DNA of 64,000 bases, from positions 124,001-188,000 of the forward strand of contig JABYQU010000048.1 in assembly GCA_022264855.1 (NCBI GenBank), read 5' to 3'. The stretch is from Lenzites betulinus (lineage: Eukaryota > Basidiomycota > Agaricomycetes > Polyporales > Polyporaceae). The notes beneath the pieces were generated by a model that was not told where the DNA came from, searched no databases, and saw only the letters and a list, made by a program, of their open reading frames with translations. Numbering within the stretch: the stretch's first letter is position 1; each line of letters opens with the position of its first letter. This document shows positions 48,654-60,713 of the stretch, in pieces. The position numbers were made by a program, and so were the translations under genes.

Positions 48654-50086
48654 GCGGCGCGAGGTCCATGTTTCTGAGCTCTTATGAGGGCGAGACTCTT
48701 GTACGATTGGAGGGATGTAATGCCGTGATAATGATTTCTTGATTGTACGGACATGTCCTGGTGTATGTAGCACGATCTGCACGTTTACGAATCTCTGTAT
48801 ATCCAGAAATGCTATGAATTGATGACAATGCAGCTGATGAATGGATCCGCGAGGCAACTCCCAGCGGGCGCCCGACCCCTCCATGAAGTTATGTAACTTC
48901 ACGCCCCTCCAGAGATACCGGGGCCGAGTAGAAGGGAGAATCAGGACGATGGTGCCAGCATGTGCCTGGTCGGGATACGTACTTCGAATTCGTGCCCCCG
49001 ACAACGTCGACCCCCGAGCAACCTGTCGCGACAAAAACATCACGCGACAGGCGACGTCAGCCAGTACGAGCGTCGACATGCGGCACATACATCGGCAGGC
49101 GACCTTTTGTCCCGCCCAAGCGCACAGAGGACGTTCGTAGAGTTCTCTGTAGCGTCATGCCGGCCTGGGCGCGCAGAGGCGGGGCTTCCCGTCCGCCATT
49201 CCAGCGTGCTTCGGAACCTTGTCCTCCTTCCCTGCCTCTCCCTGCTCAGAAGCGGCGACCAATACGTAGCAGACGTATTCCAGAGCCCCGTCGCGCCACG
49301 GTCCGATGCCAGGCAAGCGTCGTGCGCGGAGAGTTACACATATATAGGCGCCCGCGCCCTCTCAGCTACACCTTTTGGCGCCTCGTTCCTTCTCAAGACG
49401 CCCATCATCATGCATCATGTCCTGCACCAAGTAATAGTATACCAGTCGTCGCTCTACGCTTTCGCTCGAAAGAAAATACTCGGCCCTAAGCCGCCCACTC
49501 AAAGCCGTTTCTGTAACCAACGTTATCATCCTCGTCGCACGCGACTCACGGTTGTCATGCCCTTGCGGTGATATGCCGACCATGATCCAGCAGGTGCACT
49601 ACCAAGCTTCGCCTATCCCAATTTCTCGCGTACAGAACGCTAACACTATCTCCATACAGTGTCTCTCAGAAAGGAAATGACGACTCTTGGCCGTCCCACA
49701 CCATGCTCACAGGACCGGTCCTAGGCTTCTCGTGCGGTGGTGAGAGTTTCTTTCCTGCAGAAATCCTTGTCGTTCCTGTAGCACGCTTTGTTCCGCAAGC
49801 ATAGCGCCCTATCCTGACACTTGCGATTCATGGAACACGCTCTGACGTTATTCTCTAGGTTCACCTAGCAGCTGATGCAAAGTTCGCTGCGTGTGCTTGA
49901 GGGCCTAGCGAATGCCCATAACCTTCGTGGGAGTCGTGATCCACCTGAGAGGTTATAAGAAGAGGAGCGAAAGCAGTGGGGACATACCTCACTCCCCACC
50001 CCCTCACTCGTGAGCACCATTCGCATTGACTTGCACGCCTTTGATCGCTCACTATCGTCTATAGACGTTCGTTATTATAACCACCC
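48654..50086. other. Spacer between DyP2 and DyP3
   Basis: About 1.4 kb. No supported gene. A TATA-like GTTATAAGA lies near 49953 about 135 bp before the DyP3 start and may be its promoter. A TATATA element lies near 49340 without an evident gene behind it. Confidence 0.35.
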
Positions 50087-51888
50087 ATGGCCGATCTCAA
50101 CAACGTTCAGGGCGATATCATGTCTGTCGCCTCAATTTGATTTACCGCAGGTGCTCTTTGCTGACGATATCCCTGGCAGCGGCGGCCTCCCCAAGAAGGC
50201 TCAGCAGTACCTCGTCTTCACCATTGACGACAACAATGTTCCGGCATTCAGGAAGGCCCTCAACCAGTTCATCAACCTGGTGACCACCGCGGCCCAGGTT
50301 CAGCAGGACCGTGCCAAGATTGCTGCGAACAAGCAGACGGCTATCGAGCAAGGCAAGACCCCTCAGCTTCTGACGCTCGTCGGCGTGAACATCGCCTTTT
50401 CCCACTTTGGCCTCAAAAAGGTATGCGCGCCGGCCTTGGGGCTACGTAGTTCTGTATGCTAACATTGCAAAAAAGTTGGGTATCAATGACAACCTCCAAG
50501 ACGGGCCGTATATGAACGGCCAGAAAAACGACTCACAGTCGTTGGGCGACCCGGGGGACGCTGCTCCGTTCCAGCAATTCGACCCCCACTGGGACCCAGC
50601 CTTCAAGAACGACACGCATGGCGTGATACTCATTGCAGGCGACTCAGAAGACACTGTTGTAGCAACTCGGGCGAAGATTAACGACATCTTTGGCGTCGGC
50701 GCGTTCAATGCTACTATCCACGAGATAATCACCCTGAGCGGGTCTGTTCGCCCTGGGGACCAGAAGGGGCATGAGCAGTGAGTGCTCATAACTCGCGATG
50801 CTGGCGTTGTCGCTGATGACGGTATAAGCTTCGGTTTCATGGATGGGATCTCCCAGCCCGCTGTCAAGGATATCGACACAAGCCCTTTCCCCGGACAAGG
50901 TACCGTCCGCCAGGGTGTGATCCTGTGCGGCCGTGATCACGATGGTGTCCTGTTCCGCCCTGGGTGGATGACGGACGGCAGTTTCATGGTCCTGCGCTGG
51001 TACAAGCAGCTCGTGCCGGAGTTCAACACCTTCCTGAAACAGAACCCTATCGTCGACCCCGGCATAACTCCTGCACAGGGAAGTGAGCTCCGGGGAGCGC
51101 GCTTCATGGGTCGATGGAAGAGCGGTGAGTCCTGACGCTCGGCATTACATTTGTTGGACTTCTTGATTGAACGTGCGTTGGGTGTCGGGCAGGTGCTCCC
51201 ATCGATGTCTCCCCCTTCCAAGATGACCCCGATCTGGCTGTGGACCCGACTCGGAACAACGACTTCACTTACACTGCTAACAATGACCAGGTGGGATACC
51301 GCTGCCCCCTGGCGGCCCACACGCGCAAGGGAAACCCGCGCAACGACCTCGACAACATCATCGTCTCGCGGGAGGACCACCGGATCATCCGTCGCGGCAT
51401 TCCGTTCGGGCCTGAAATGAGCGACGATGAAATCTCCTCTGGGGTATCGCAGGCGCTGCGGTACGCATCTTCTGTGCGGAACTACGCATCGCGCGAGGCG
51501 CTGACCACCTTCACTGCTTGCAGCGGGCTCATCTTCGTCTGCTACCAGAGCAACATCGGTAATGGGTTCAAGTTCATACAGACAGGTGAATCCCTCGCTT
51601 CTGGTCTCTCGTCTGGTTCTATTATTGAATGCTAAACCCGTTACACCGAATACAGTGTGGGCGAACGACCCGCTATTCCCGCCCAAGCAGCTCCTCGGCA
51701 ACCCAGGATACGACCCGATCATTGGGCAGGTCACGGACGAGACGGGGCGCACGATCCAGGGCACGGACCCGCTCGACCCGAACGGCCACCTGACGCTGCC
51801 GACGGAGTGGGTCATCCCTCAGGGCGGCGAGTACTACTTCTCGCCGTCGATCTCGGCGCTGCGCACGACGTTCGCGCTGTCTGCTTGA
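50087..51888 (+). CDS. DyP: DyP-type peroxidase 3
   Basis: Dye-decolorizing heme peroxidase. Seven exons in phase (50087-50121, 50180-50420, 50476-50777, 50829-51124, 51193-51460, 51524-51585, 51656-51888) give 478 residues. The start gives MADLNNVQGDI, shorter at the N-terminus than copies 1 and 2. Landmarks are GLPKKAQQYLVF, HGVILIAGDSEDT, LSGSVRPGD, intact GFMDGISQP with the distal Asp, SELRGARFMGRWKSGAP, CPLAAHTRKGNPR (proximal His), RIIRRGIPFGPEM and C-terminal GGEYYFSPSISALRTTFALS. The first intron uses the AG at 50178-50179, which restores the GLPKK alignment; an earlier AG at 50149-50150 would insert extra residues. No signal peptide. DUF6534-D lies 1.3 kb downstream on the same strand. 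Confidence 0.96.
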
Positions 51889-53207
51889 GTTAAGCGCCGC
51901 TGGCGTTTGGGTTAGCGGGCACGCAGGGTGCTGAGGAGAATGCGCTCCGTGGTCCGTGCGCCTTAGCTTTGGAGGTGGCTGTACGATATCTGGTTTGAGG
52001 GTTTCGTTGTATGTCTCAAGATCTCAAAGAACGGAAATGTCGCGTCGCGCCAGTGCTACCATTTGTGCTATATGATGCAAGTATGCCCTTGCATATATTG
52101 CTAGACTATGTTGCCATGATATATGTGTAGCGTTACAATCACGCGAAAAGAGTGTCCGCGCGTCGGTGCCAGTGTGTCGACAGCGGGGGCCTGCTTATAA
52201 GTTATTATCGTTAGTCGGAAATGGACTTCGGGCGTCTGTTAAACCATCGAAGTCCGCGTCAAGTTCGACCAGCTTCGACCAGATCATCATTGTCCGCACC
52301 ACCACTAGCTTTGGACAGACGACCACACGCAAACGGTGAAGTTTTAATAGTAGCGTTGCAGGAGCTATATATCGAAAAACGTACGTCACCATGTTCGTAC
52401 GGTCGAATATGTGGAATTGATGCTTCTATCACCGGGACGTGCTGATGCGGTTACCGACGGTTTTTGAAGCAGAACTGTTCTATCAACTCAATGTCAAGCA
52501 GATCTGCTTTCCTAGACATCTCTGCCATCTGTGTCGTGGACATCAGTGTCTACGACCATGGGCGCGCCATGCTCACATGGACTGCGAAAAAATAAAACCC
52601 AATCGTGGTGGTCAGACCGTAGTGACTCTCGCCTTTACGCGCCGAGCGCGAAGACACCGGTTCGGAGTCTCTATGTCAGACGGTTGCTCTGCCTTCAACC
52701 ATCTCAGCTAGGCTCAGATCATGCAGGCAGTCGTCTTCGTTGAAGTCTGCATAGCCTCTAGAAGCACAACTGGCACTATAATTTTGGCTCTAGTACTCGT
52801 ATCAAGTCGAGCGTCGAACTTCTGGGGGCTCGACTCTCTTCACGTCTAACTAAGCCTGTTGTCTAAGCACAGAGCTACATGCCGCCGGAAGTATAGCACA
52901 TCACGGCGACACCGTCGCTCATACACGATGTCCTTGGTCCGGATGTAAGGAGGAGTGAGTGAGGGTGTGCCATTACTTCATCTTCCCGGGGCCTAGTCAA
53001 AGTTGACGTTCAACTCTGAGCTGTTAGGGATACCTTGGCAGGCTGGTCAGTTCTTCATCTGCTGTTCATCTTATAAGAGGTCCTGATTGTTGCAGTGACC
53101 GAGATAGAAGAACCTGAGTACGCACAGGGATGGTGATCGAAGATTGCGCAGATGCAGGTAGACGCTATATAGACACCAGAAAAGTGCGGGCAACCTCATA
53201 GATCATC
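51889..53207. other. Intergenic between DyP3 and DUF6534-D
   Basis: DyP3 3' UTR and DUF6534-D promoter. A TATATA run (CTATATAGAC) lies near 53167, about 40 bp before the ATG. No gene seen. Confidence 0.4.
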
Positions 53208-55390
53208 ATGTCCTCACTTGCTAATGCCTCTGCCGTCGAGACTATCCCATCCACGCTACTGCCGACGGTCGCGGACTTAGACGGCATGCTACGGGCGATT
53301 CTACTAGGCACTTGCACCGTACTCATGTTCGTTCTGGATGCACTGCATGTTCTATGCTACACTGACTCCCCTCCGCCGCTTAGATTTTATGGATTGATGG
53401 GTCACCAGACGTATCGCTACTTTTACCTCTACCCAAACGACGTCGCTCTCCTGAAAGTGCTGGTATGTCTGACTAACTGGGGAATGTGCCTCCGTGCCGC
53501 CTCACGACATCATGCACAGGTAGCCATCTTGATGTATGGATTACAACTTCCGAGGCTACGCACAAGGTGTAATCTGTCGATTCATCAGGTCCCTTGAAAC
53601 ATTTCATAGCATGCTTTGCATCCATATGTGGTACATCATCTCTCGTCCAGGATGTGTTCGGGAAATGAATAGTGCTAACACCTACTTGATATAGCTACTA
53701 TTACCTGACGACGAACTACTTTAACCCCATGGCGCTACTCACCGAAGTCTGGTGTGTTGTAGAAGGTATACGTTGTCTGATCGAGCTGATCGTGCTCATG
53801 TCCTCACAGGTCTCTACGGGTGCGCCTTGACGTCTCTACTACTCCGCGAGGTTCTGTGAACTTTCGTTTGCATATTGACACAAATTCTAGATCATTCCTC
53901 TAGCCACTGTGAGGTTTCAAGCCGTGTATCTTCATCGCAGGCCTGTAAGCTGATCTACAACCTTCCAGGGAATCGCGGTCTTTGTCTGCCACGGGTGAGC
54001 ATGGCAAGGTCGAATAGGTCAAGAGCTTGAATGAAGGCTGATTCACTACAATGTAGTTTCTACTTTCGTCGCGTTTACTTAAGTGCGTGCATTAGTTCTT
54101 TTGTGCATAACAAACGACTGACATATCCATACCAGTCGGCGGCCGCTACAGACTCCTCATGATGCTCGTAGTACGTCACACTGTTATCATCATCAGGGAG
54201 CTCCCTCTGACAGTCGCTAAACAACTTCACATTGTCAGCCTACGTTGATGTTTGCAGAGCTCGGTAAGCCTCGAAGTCCACTTGATCAAACGTTTGACCC
54301 ACTCAACATATCATAGTGTTTGCCATCGGTAAGCAGAGCCATACTTGCAATGTGCCTCTGGTCACTAAGGGGTTGACGACAGCGGCGACGGTAGCGACGC
54401 CAGAAATGTACGCATCCTCTTGCTGATCTTTAATCTCAACTAACCCGAGCGTCAGGTTCGAACAATCCTTGTTCGATTTGGAGCACTACACGGTACGTGT
54501 GCTACCGTCCGGGAGAGTGCAACCTCATAAGGCACTGACTTGAAGCTCCGTACGTAGTGGCTCATCTCTACGGGTTTCGGCTGCGCTGTCGGCGTAGATC
54601 TGATACTGACGAGCTCTTTGATATCGGTCCTTCAACGTCGGAGAACTGGCTTCAAGAGGTATGTATACATGTTATCCCCTGAGGCTGTTCTTTTGACACA
54701 TGCTTTGGGTAGGACCGACTCGATGATTGACATTCTAATCGTGTACACCATCAATACCGGTATGTCGTTTGACTGTCCGATAGTCATTATAGTATTTGAG
54801 TCGACCATGCTAAGAATATGGACTCCAGGGCTGCTGACAGGGTAAGGAGCGTTCTCCTTGCACATACATAATGCGTTTACAGGCGATTGTATTCCAGGAT
54901 TATCAGCACCTTGTCTCTGATCATCGTAAATCCTTAGGCTGATCTCATGGTAGGTGACGATTTCTGACCGCTAGACGATTTAGAGCTTGGTGTACCCCAA
55001 CAAGTTCCTTTACATAGGTTTCAGCATAGTTGCTGCACAATGTAAGCTCATTCATGCCCACGCTATCTCATGATCTCGGGGGCTGAGTCCACCATCCAGG
55101 CTATGCAAACTCTGTGCTTGCCGTGTAAGCGGAGACACATACTACAATCACATATCTAGTCCTCACTGCTCTGAAAAGACTGAATTCCAGGTGTTCAGTG
55201 TTTGATCAGTGGGCTGGAGACCATAACGTCGGAACGTTCGGGATGCGCGCTAGCGCCCTCGACGCGGATGAGTCGCGGCTCAGAGCGCCCGTCCAGGCGG
55301 ACAATCTCCGGGTGAGCACTATGCTCTGCAACAACTACGCAGGGACTCAGAGCCACCATCATAATCTTTTGGCAGCTCCCGCGCATTTGA
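53208..55390 (+). CDS. DUF6534-family multi-pass membrane protein (copy D), tail possibly truncated
   Basis: Fourth DUF6534 membrane protein; function unknown. Exon 1 from 53208 gives MSSLANASAVET and LRAILLGTCTVLM; then FYGLMGHQTYRYFYLYPNDV, LETFHSMLCIH, YYYLTTNYFNPMALL, GRTDSMIDILIVYTINTGMS and the tail FGMRASALDADESRL. These match copies B and C in order. After the last intron the frame reads LPRI and then TGA (55388-55390), whereas the same frame continues past that stop with a clear copy of the family tail (HRVQRVENNE) to a TAA at 55487-55489. So the last 33 or so residues seem to be lost by a premature stop. Internal exons were not all verified. Confidence 0.75.
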
Positions 55391-55727
55391 TATACCGTCG
55401 TCAACAACACGGCCGAGAAAGAGCACCGTGTCCAGAGGGTTGAGAACAACGAGACAGAGAGCCTCGTCGAAGGGAGCGCGGCGGTGTAAGCTTTCTGGCA
55501 TCTCTCGTCCCAGGTTTTTGCTATTCCGGCGAGATCTTTCATCCGTATTATAATGTTATGCCCGGCCAGGTGATTAGCACCGCCCTATTTATGTTTTCTG
55601 GGAAAATGCATGTACAATGTCCGGTAGCATCGGCGGGGCGACGGTGGATGTGTAACTCGGAGGCAGCGATATAACTACGCTATATTTACGCTGTATGCAT
55701 ACTGCATAGAGCGTCGATGCGAAGACC

Positions 55728-55905
55728 ACTGCTTGACGCTGCCTACGGAGTGGGTCACACTCGTACGCCAGGGCCCCGAGCGCGGCGAGTACTGCTTTTT
55801 GCCGTGGATATCGGCGCCGCGCACGACGTTCGCGCTGTCTGCCTGAATGAAGCGCGGTTGGCTTTTGGGTTGTGCAGGAACGCAGTTGCTGAGGACCGTG
55901 CGCTA
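55728..55905 (+). pseudogene. Remnant of a fourth DyP peroxidase (3' end only)
   Basis: About 175 bp closely resemble the end of DyP3: the stretch coding for LTLPTEW, GGEY and the last residues through the stop, and then the start of the DyP3 3' UTR (TTTTGGGTT, CGCAG, GCTGAGGA). An insertion around 55765-55785 shifts the frame, and nothing upstream matches the rest of the gene. It is therefore an eroded fragment of a DyP copy, on the same strand as DyP3 and DUF6534-D and just behind the latter. Confidence 0.88.
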
Positions 55906-56166
55906 TTCCGACTCGAGATCTTCGATGTATTTTATCATGCCCTTGTTGTGCCCGGGCACGTCCCCTTCAAAACCTTCATTACAGCTAATAGAAAGAGTCC
56001 ATGAACGATCGTCATAAATACCGCGTCGATATACAAACGGATAGTACGTGGCATATCCTACAGAGACAATAGCCCGTTCGACTTTCCCATCGCGATGGTG
56101 GGATGTCGAATGATGTTGTACATACTAAGAAAACGGACCTATCATCCTTCATTCTACTGCGCGGCG

Positions 56167-58379
56167 TCACACAGACTCGGCGTATGCACGTTTGTCACAA
56201 TCAACAGTATCGTGCCCGTCGTTGCCTTCCATTTCGGTGGCAACATTGATGGTTATTCTTGTTGGACCGGGGTCTGGGAGCTGTGCGAGATAATGAGTCG
56301 AAATTCTGCGGCGCCCGCTTGATCACAAAAATGTATGCGCGTACCTTGGGAACGTTCCACTGCTCGACGGTAGCGAGGTGAGCCGCCCGCGCGATGATAT
56401 TGCGCTCAGACGTAGCAGGGCCAAAGATTTCGATACCGCGGCTCGCCATCAACTGGCGGGAGTTGAGCCTTTTGGCGATGACCATTGTTAGGTCAAGTTA
56501 GAGTTGGTAACACTATGGAAGGCTTACACAGCTAGAAGGGTATTGGCGTACACTGCAAAACGGGTAGTAGCAGGTCATCGCGTTCCGGTACGCTGACTGG
56601 ACTCACATCGTGTAGCGACATAGGAGGCAGCTGCCCACACGAGCCACTTTGGTTTCACCACTGCCTATAATCAGGTACCGTATAAGCTAGTACTGCATAT
56701 ACGACTTGAAAGACTTACCAAGATCGTGGGAATGAGGTTGAAAATCCTAAGCGCGACGGCCAGAATGAGTAACACCGACTCGAGATAAGGATGGACACTT
56801 GCTCTTACCCAGTCATAAAACCTTAGGCAGGGCGTTAGATGCCACTATAATACGTAGAAAGGCCTGAGCATGGTCTTCTCACCTGTATTCACAAAGAACA
56901 GTATGAAGCGGTCCACGTTGCCTTCTGCCCCCCTGGGACCTGTACACGGAGAACTGAGAAACGCCGCACTGCCACTTTTCGCACATACTCACCGTAGGTC
57001 TCACGGCTGCGGCGCAATGCGATGATGATCGCGCATGACAGCAGGATATCGGCAGCTGTAGCAAACCATAGCCCAGTGCCGAAAAGCCATTCTGTCGTGG
57101 GCCCGAAGTTCTGGAGGTTGTCAAGATGAACGCTACCGGATGTAGTTTCCGCACTAAGTGTCGAGCGCGATAGAGCTACGCGGAAGACACTTACGAGACG
57201 ATAGTCAGGGCTAGCAAAAAGTATATGTACATCAGTAGTAGACAGTAGATGCGATTGGTTTAAAGGCGTACCGATAGCTATGCCTATATTCACAACCCAG
57301 ATCAACCTCTCAAAACATGTAAGCGAACCAAATCAAGTTACCCAAGAATACGATCAAGCAAAACCCCTGAAAACATGTCAGAATGAACAGGACAACGGCA
57401 ACAACTCGGTATTACCCACAGCTATGATAGCTGTGACCTTGTATCTGAAACCGACTGAGGAAGACCGCGGTTACGCGAGGACGTGAACATCAGATGATAC
57501 AGGACGTACCAAGAGCGACGCGCCGGGCGAAGAATCTAGCGGGTATTATCAGCATAAATATGGTACCACACAATGGCAAAAGTGATAATATGGACCATAC
57601 GTTTGGGCTGCCAATGTGATCACGGCCTAGACATACTTCAATGAGCACGGTTTCTGTATATTTAGCCCAGGCACGTACGCTAATTGTTGGTGCGACCTAG
57701 GTATTGTATTTTCAGCGTGCGTGCAACAGTTGGTGGTCTTAGTCACGGCTCACCTGGAGAGTCCTGCACGTTTGTTGAGTTCATAGTTTAATAAAATGAG
57801 AAACAGGCTCGTACCATACACCATTTCCTATGGCAACGAAGTCGAGGTAGTGGGTAACGAGAGCCCAGTAACTACCAAGCACGTCAGGGCATCGCAGCCA
57901 ATGCTGGACGAAACGGACGGTGCACACCATGTATGCATGAGCATAGCAATCTGCATGGTTTCCAACGACCTCGAATCGCGCGGTCAGTTGACCTTTTTGC
58001 TCTGCTTTCAGTGTAGAACGGCAGAATACAACTCACATCACAATGAAGAGCTGAAGCGAACAATTAATGAGGCCGTGATGTGCGATGTAGATGATACATG
58101 GAGCTTACCACGGTCCTGATAAACGGGGCATCCGTCGGATACAGACGAATATATCTGTAGAATTGGTGGAGGCTGATCCCATAGAGCCTGGAGCTTGTTC
58201 AGTACTGGAACTTGGACGCGGTTGATGCGGTTGCCAGCCCGTCCCAGCAGCCACAGAGAGTAAATCACGACTCACATCAGGCTAAGGAAAGTGCCGATTA
58301 GATATGCGCCGTAAGTGAGCTCAAGCGTGGTGTAAGCCTCGGCGAGCTCATCAGCAGAGCTTGGTACTAGCGACGCCAT
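56167..58379 (-). CDS. DUF6534-family multi-pass membrane protein (copy E)
   Basis: Fifth DUF6534 membrane protein; function unknown. The start at 58379 gives MASLVPSSADELAEAYTTLE, then YGAYLIGTFLSLM. Next exon: LYGISLHQFYRYIRLYPTDA. The C-terminal part has LNSRQLMASRGIEIFGPATS, AAHLATVEQWNVPK, then across a short intron LPDPGPTRITINVATEMEGN and a stop at 56167. The sequence is well separated from B, C and D, so it is an older paralogue. It is on the opposite strand from DUF6534-D. Middle exons were located only roughly. Confidence 0.78.
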
Positions 58380-60713
58380 TCTGAGCGAAAACACCCTAGT
58401 GACAGGACGGCCAGACTGCAGGCCCACCGACCTTGAGACGAGGTGCGGGGCACTTTAAGACAGCTAGTGAATACCAGTATCAGATTGTGGGTGTAGTTGA
58501 TCATCAAGCTTCTACTTGAGACACCATCTCGGTCTGCTATTAGCAGCCGGGAGCCTGAGGCTGAGCAGCGCAGTGGATGTTCACATTCACACCGCGGCGG
58601 CACTTTTCCCTGGCGCCCACTGTTGGAATCAGGAATCAGGAATCAGGAATCAAACCATTCAAAATGAACTTCTATGGAACGCAAGGCCAATAACTTGGTG
58701 CTATACTGCGCCAGTCCGAAGATCTTCTGAGGCTGCCAGTGCCAGGTGTGGCATTCTCGTGTCAGTAAGTATGTGTATACAACACCATGCAGTATCAAGC
58801 CTAGTACTTGCCGCGGCCCTGTGATGCAGAGTAATGGCGAGTTGTGATGACTCACGAGTGCGCGCAGCTTATCCTTTTCCGAGTCTTCTCAACTCGGTCC
58901 CCACGCACCGCCACCCGGGCCTCCGCAGTTTCCTAGGTTCAGCTCTGCGCTCCGGAGTTCGGATGCCCATCGTCTTCTCAATCAACACAAGGAGTGGATA
59001 CTAGTAGACGGAAGCTCTCAGCGTGTGATGGCCTACTGATGCATCTACTACTATGCCGTAACTCGTGGTAGCGAGCCGCGCTGTCGCCGGTCGCGCTCAC
59101 ATCCCGTCTTAGTATCCTCCTTACTAGTACGGGCACAGAGGTTCCAAGGTACTGTATGTTATCTTCGCCATCGTTCATGGATCTATCAAACTTAGACCGC
59201 CACAAGACTCTGTGGCACCGATTCTGTGCCCAGCATGGGAGTCATCGTCAACTCGACACAGCCTGAGGACTCGTACGGTGTGTGGAAAGACGTTCTCGGC
59301 CTATGATATATGATGCTCCACTGTGACTGATACATCGATTTCTGTAGCACGGAATATTTCATGAAATGAGTGCGCTACACCCACCGTAATGGGCTGCGAC
59401 TCCGTGTGAATTTCCCCACCATAGGGTATCCGTCAGAGAGCTTCATGCGTAAGCGAGCTCGAACTGCGCAGCGATGGAGGGAACGCAGCGCGGCCGATTC
59501 ATGTCGAAACTCTCCAGCTGCACGGCTCAAACCTCCGACAGTCAATCGTGTGTCTTGGGGCGACCCTTGTGCTAAAGCTATCGTCTAGATATCTAGACCC
59601 TTCATCATGAATTTATATTCAAACTACCCCCGCATAATCTCCCACATGACCGCGCCCCGTCTCGGCGACATTCTCAGGCTTCAGCCGACCCCAAAACAAT
59701 CCACCCTAGATAACGAGCAACCTAGTATGCGCAACACCTGGTTCTGAGTGTTCTGATTCTGATTTTGCCTCTCCGTCTTTCTCTCCGTTTGATCAAATAC
59801 TCGGAGCTTCCAGGTGAAGACGTCACGAACTGTTCACTGGTGAAAATTTTGCGTTTCGTCGAACAGCATCCGGTGCCATTCCATCCAGAGCGCCACTCCG
59901 TACGAAAGCGGTGATGCACAAATTACGACGCGGCCGGCCAAGCGGTCCATGGCGATGTGTACTGGTTGCCAACCATGCTGATGTTCTTCCCCATGCGGCT
60001 CGACTGCTGGAACCTGCCCATCGTCGACGAAATCCTGGGCGTCTCGTGCTGGCTCTCGGTGAGTACGCCCAGCAGTTCGCGGCTATTCAGCTTAAAAGGA
60101 CGGGTGAGGAGAGTCAACAATAGCAGAACATTAGAAGCTGAGAGTAGAGTAACGTACAACACGAAGAGGGAGTTAGACTTTTCATAAAGTGAGAGTTGTC
60201 ATTCATGATGAAGCGGCAAACTTAAGCGCGCCAGGGCGAGTGTTCGCCGAGCATAAAGTTTAAGGTGATATCATATAAGATGCCGCCTGATGCTATGTAC
60301 TGACATGATGCACGTCCGTCTTCAAATGGCGGCGTGGTCACGGATGCGATGGGATGGGCCGTGGTCAGATTTACGATTCAGTGCACTATATATTGACGCG
60401 TGGACAGTGTAGTACAGTGTTGACAGCTGTCAAATCACACACGCAATGAATAGACCGGGGAGAAGAATGAGCTTTCCTATGATGGGACTGGACTTCAGCG
60501 CGAGTGAGGGGCATGTGGGAATTGTAGAGGGAATTATATAACCACTAAGTAGCACCATCCTGATGAAAAGTAAGGAGATGACATCTATACGTATTGATGA
60601 GATGATGTCGAGAAGCGGAACGTACAGTGAAAAGAGCTATAGATAAATAAGGGCCTCGATCGAATTCATTCCAATGCGGCTCTACGGACAGTCCCCAGGT
60701 TTCCATCGGTCAC
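58380..60713. other. 2.3-kb intergenic region with a small microsatellite
   Basis: A four-fold GGAATCA repeat lies at 58625-58652. A minus-strand frame at 59923-60162 begins with a hydrophobic run (LLSASNVLLLLTLLTRPF) and could be a remnant of a membrane-protein gene, but I could not assign it. Otherwise nothing recognised; the right end holds the 3' UTR of the AONS-like gene. Confidence 0.35.
58625..58652. repeat. Microsatellite (GGAATCA)x4
   Basis: Four perfect tandem copies of a 7-base unit, in non-coding DNA upstream of DUF6534-E. Confidence 0.95.
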
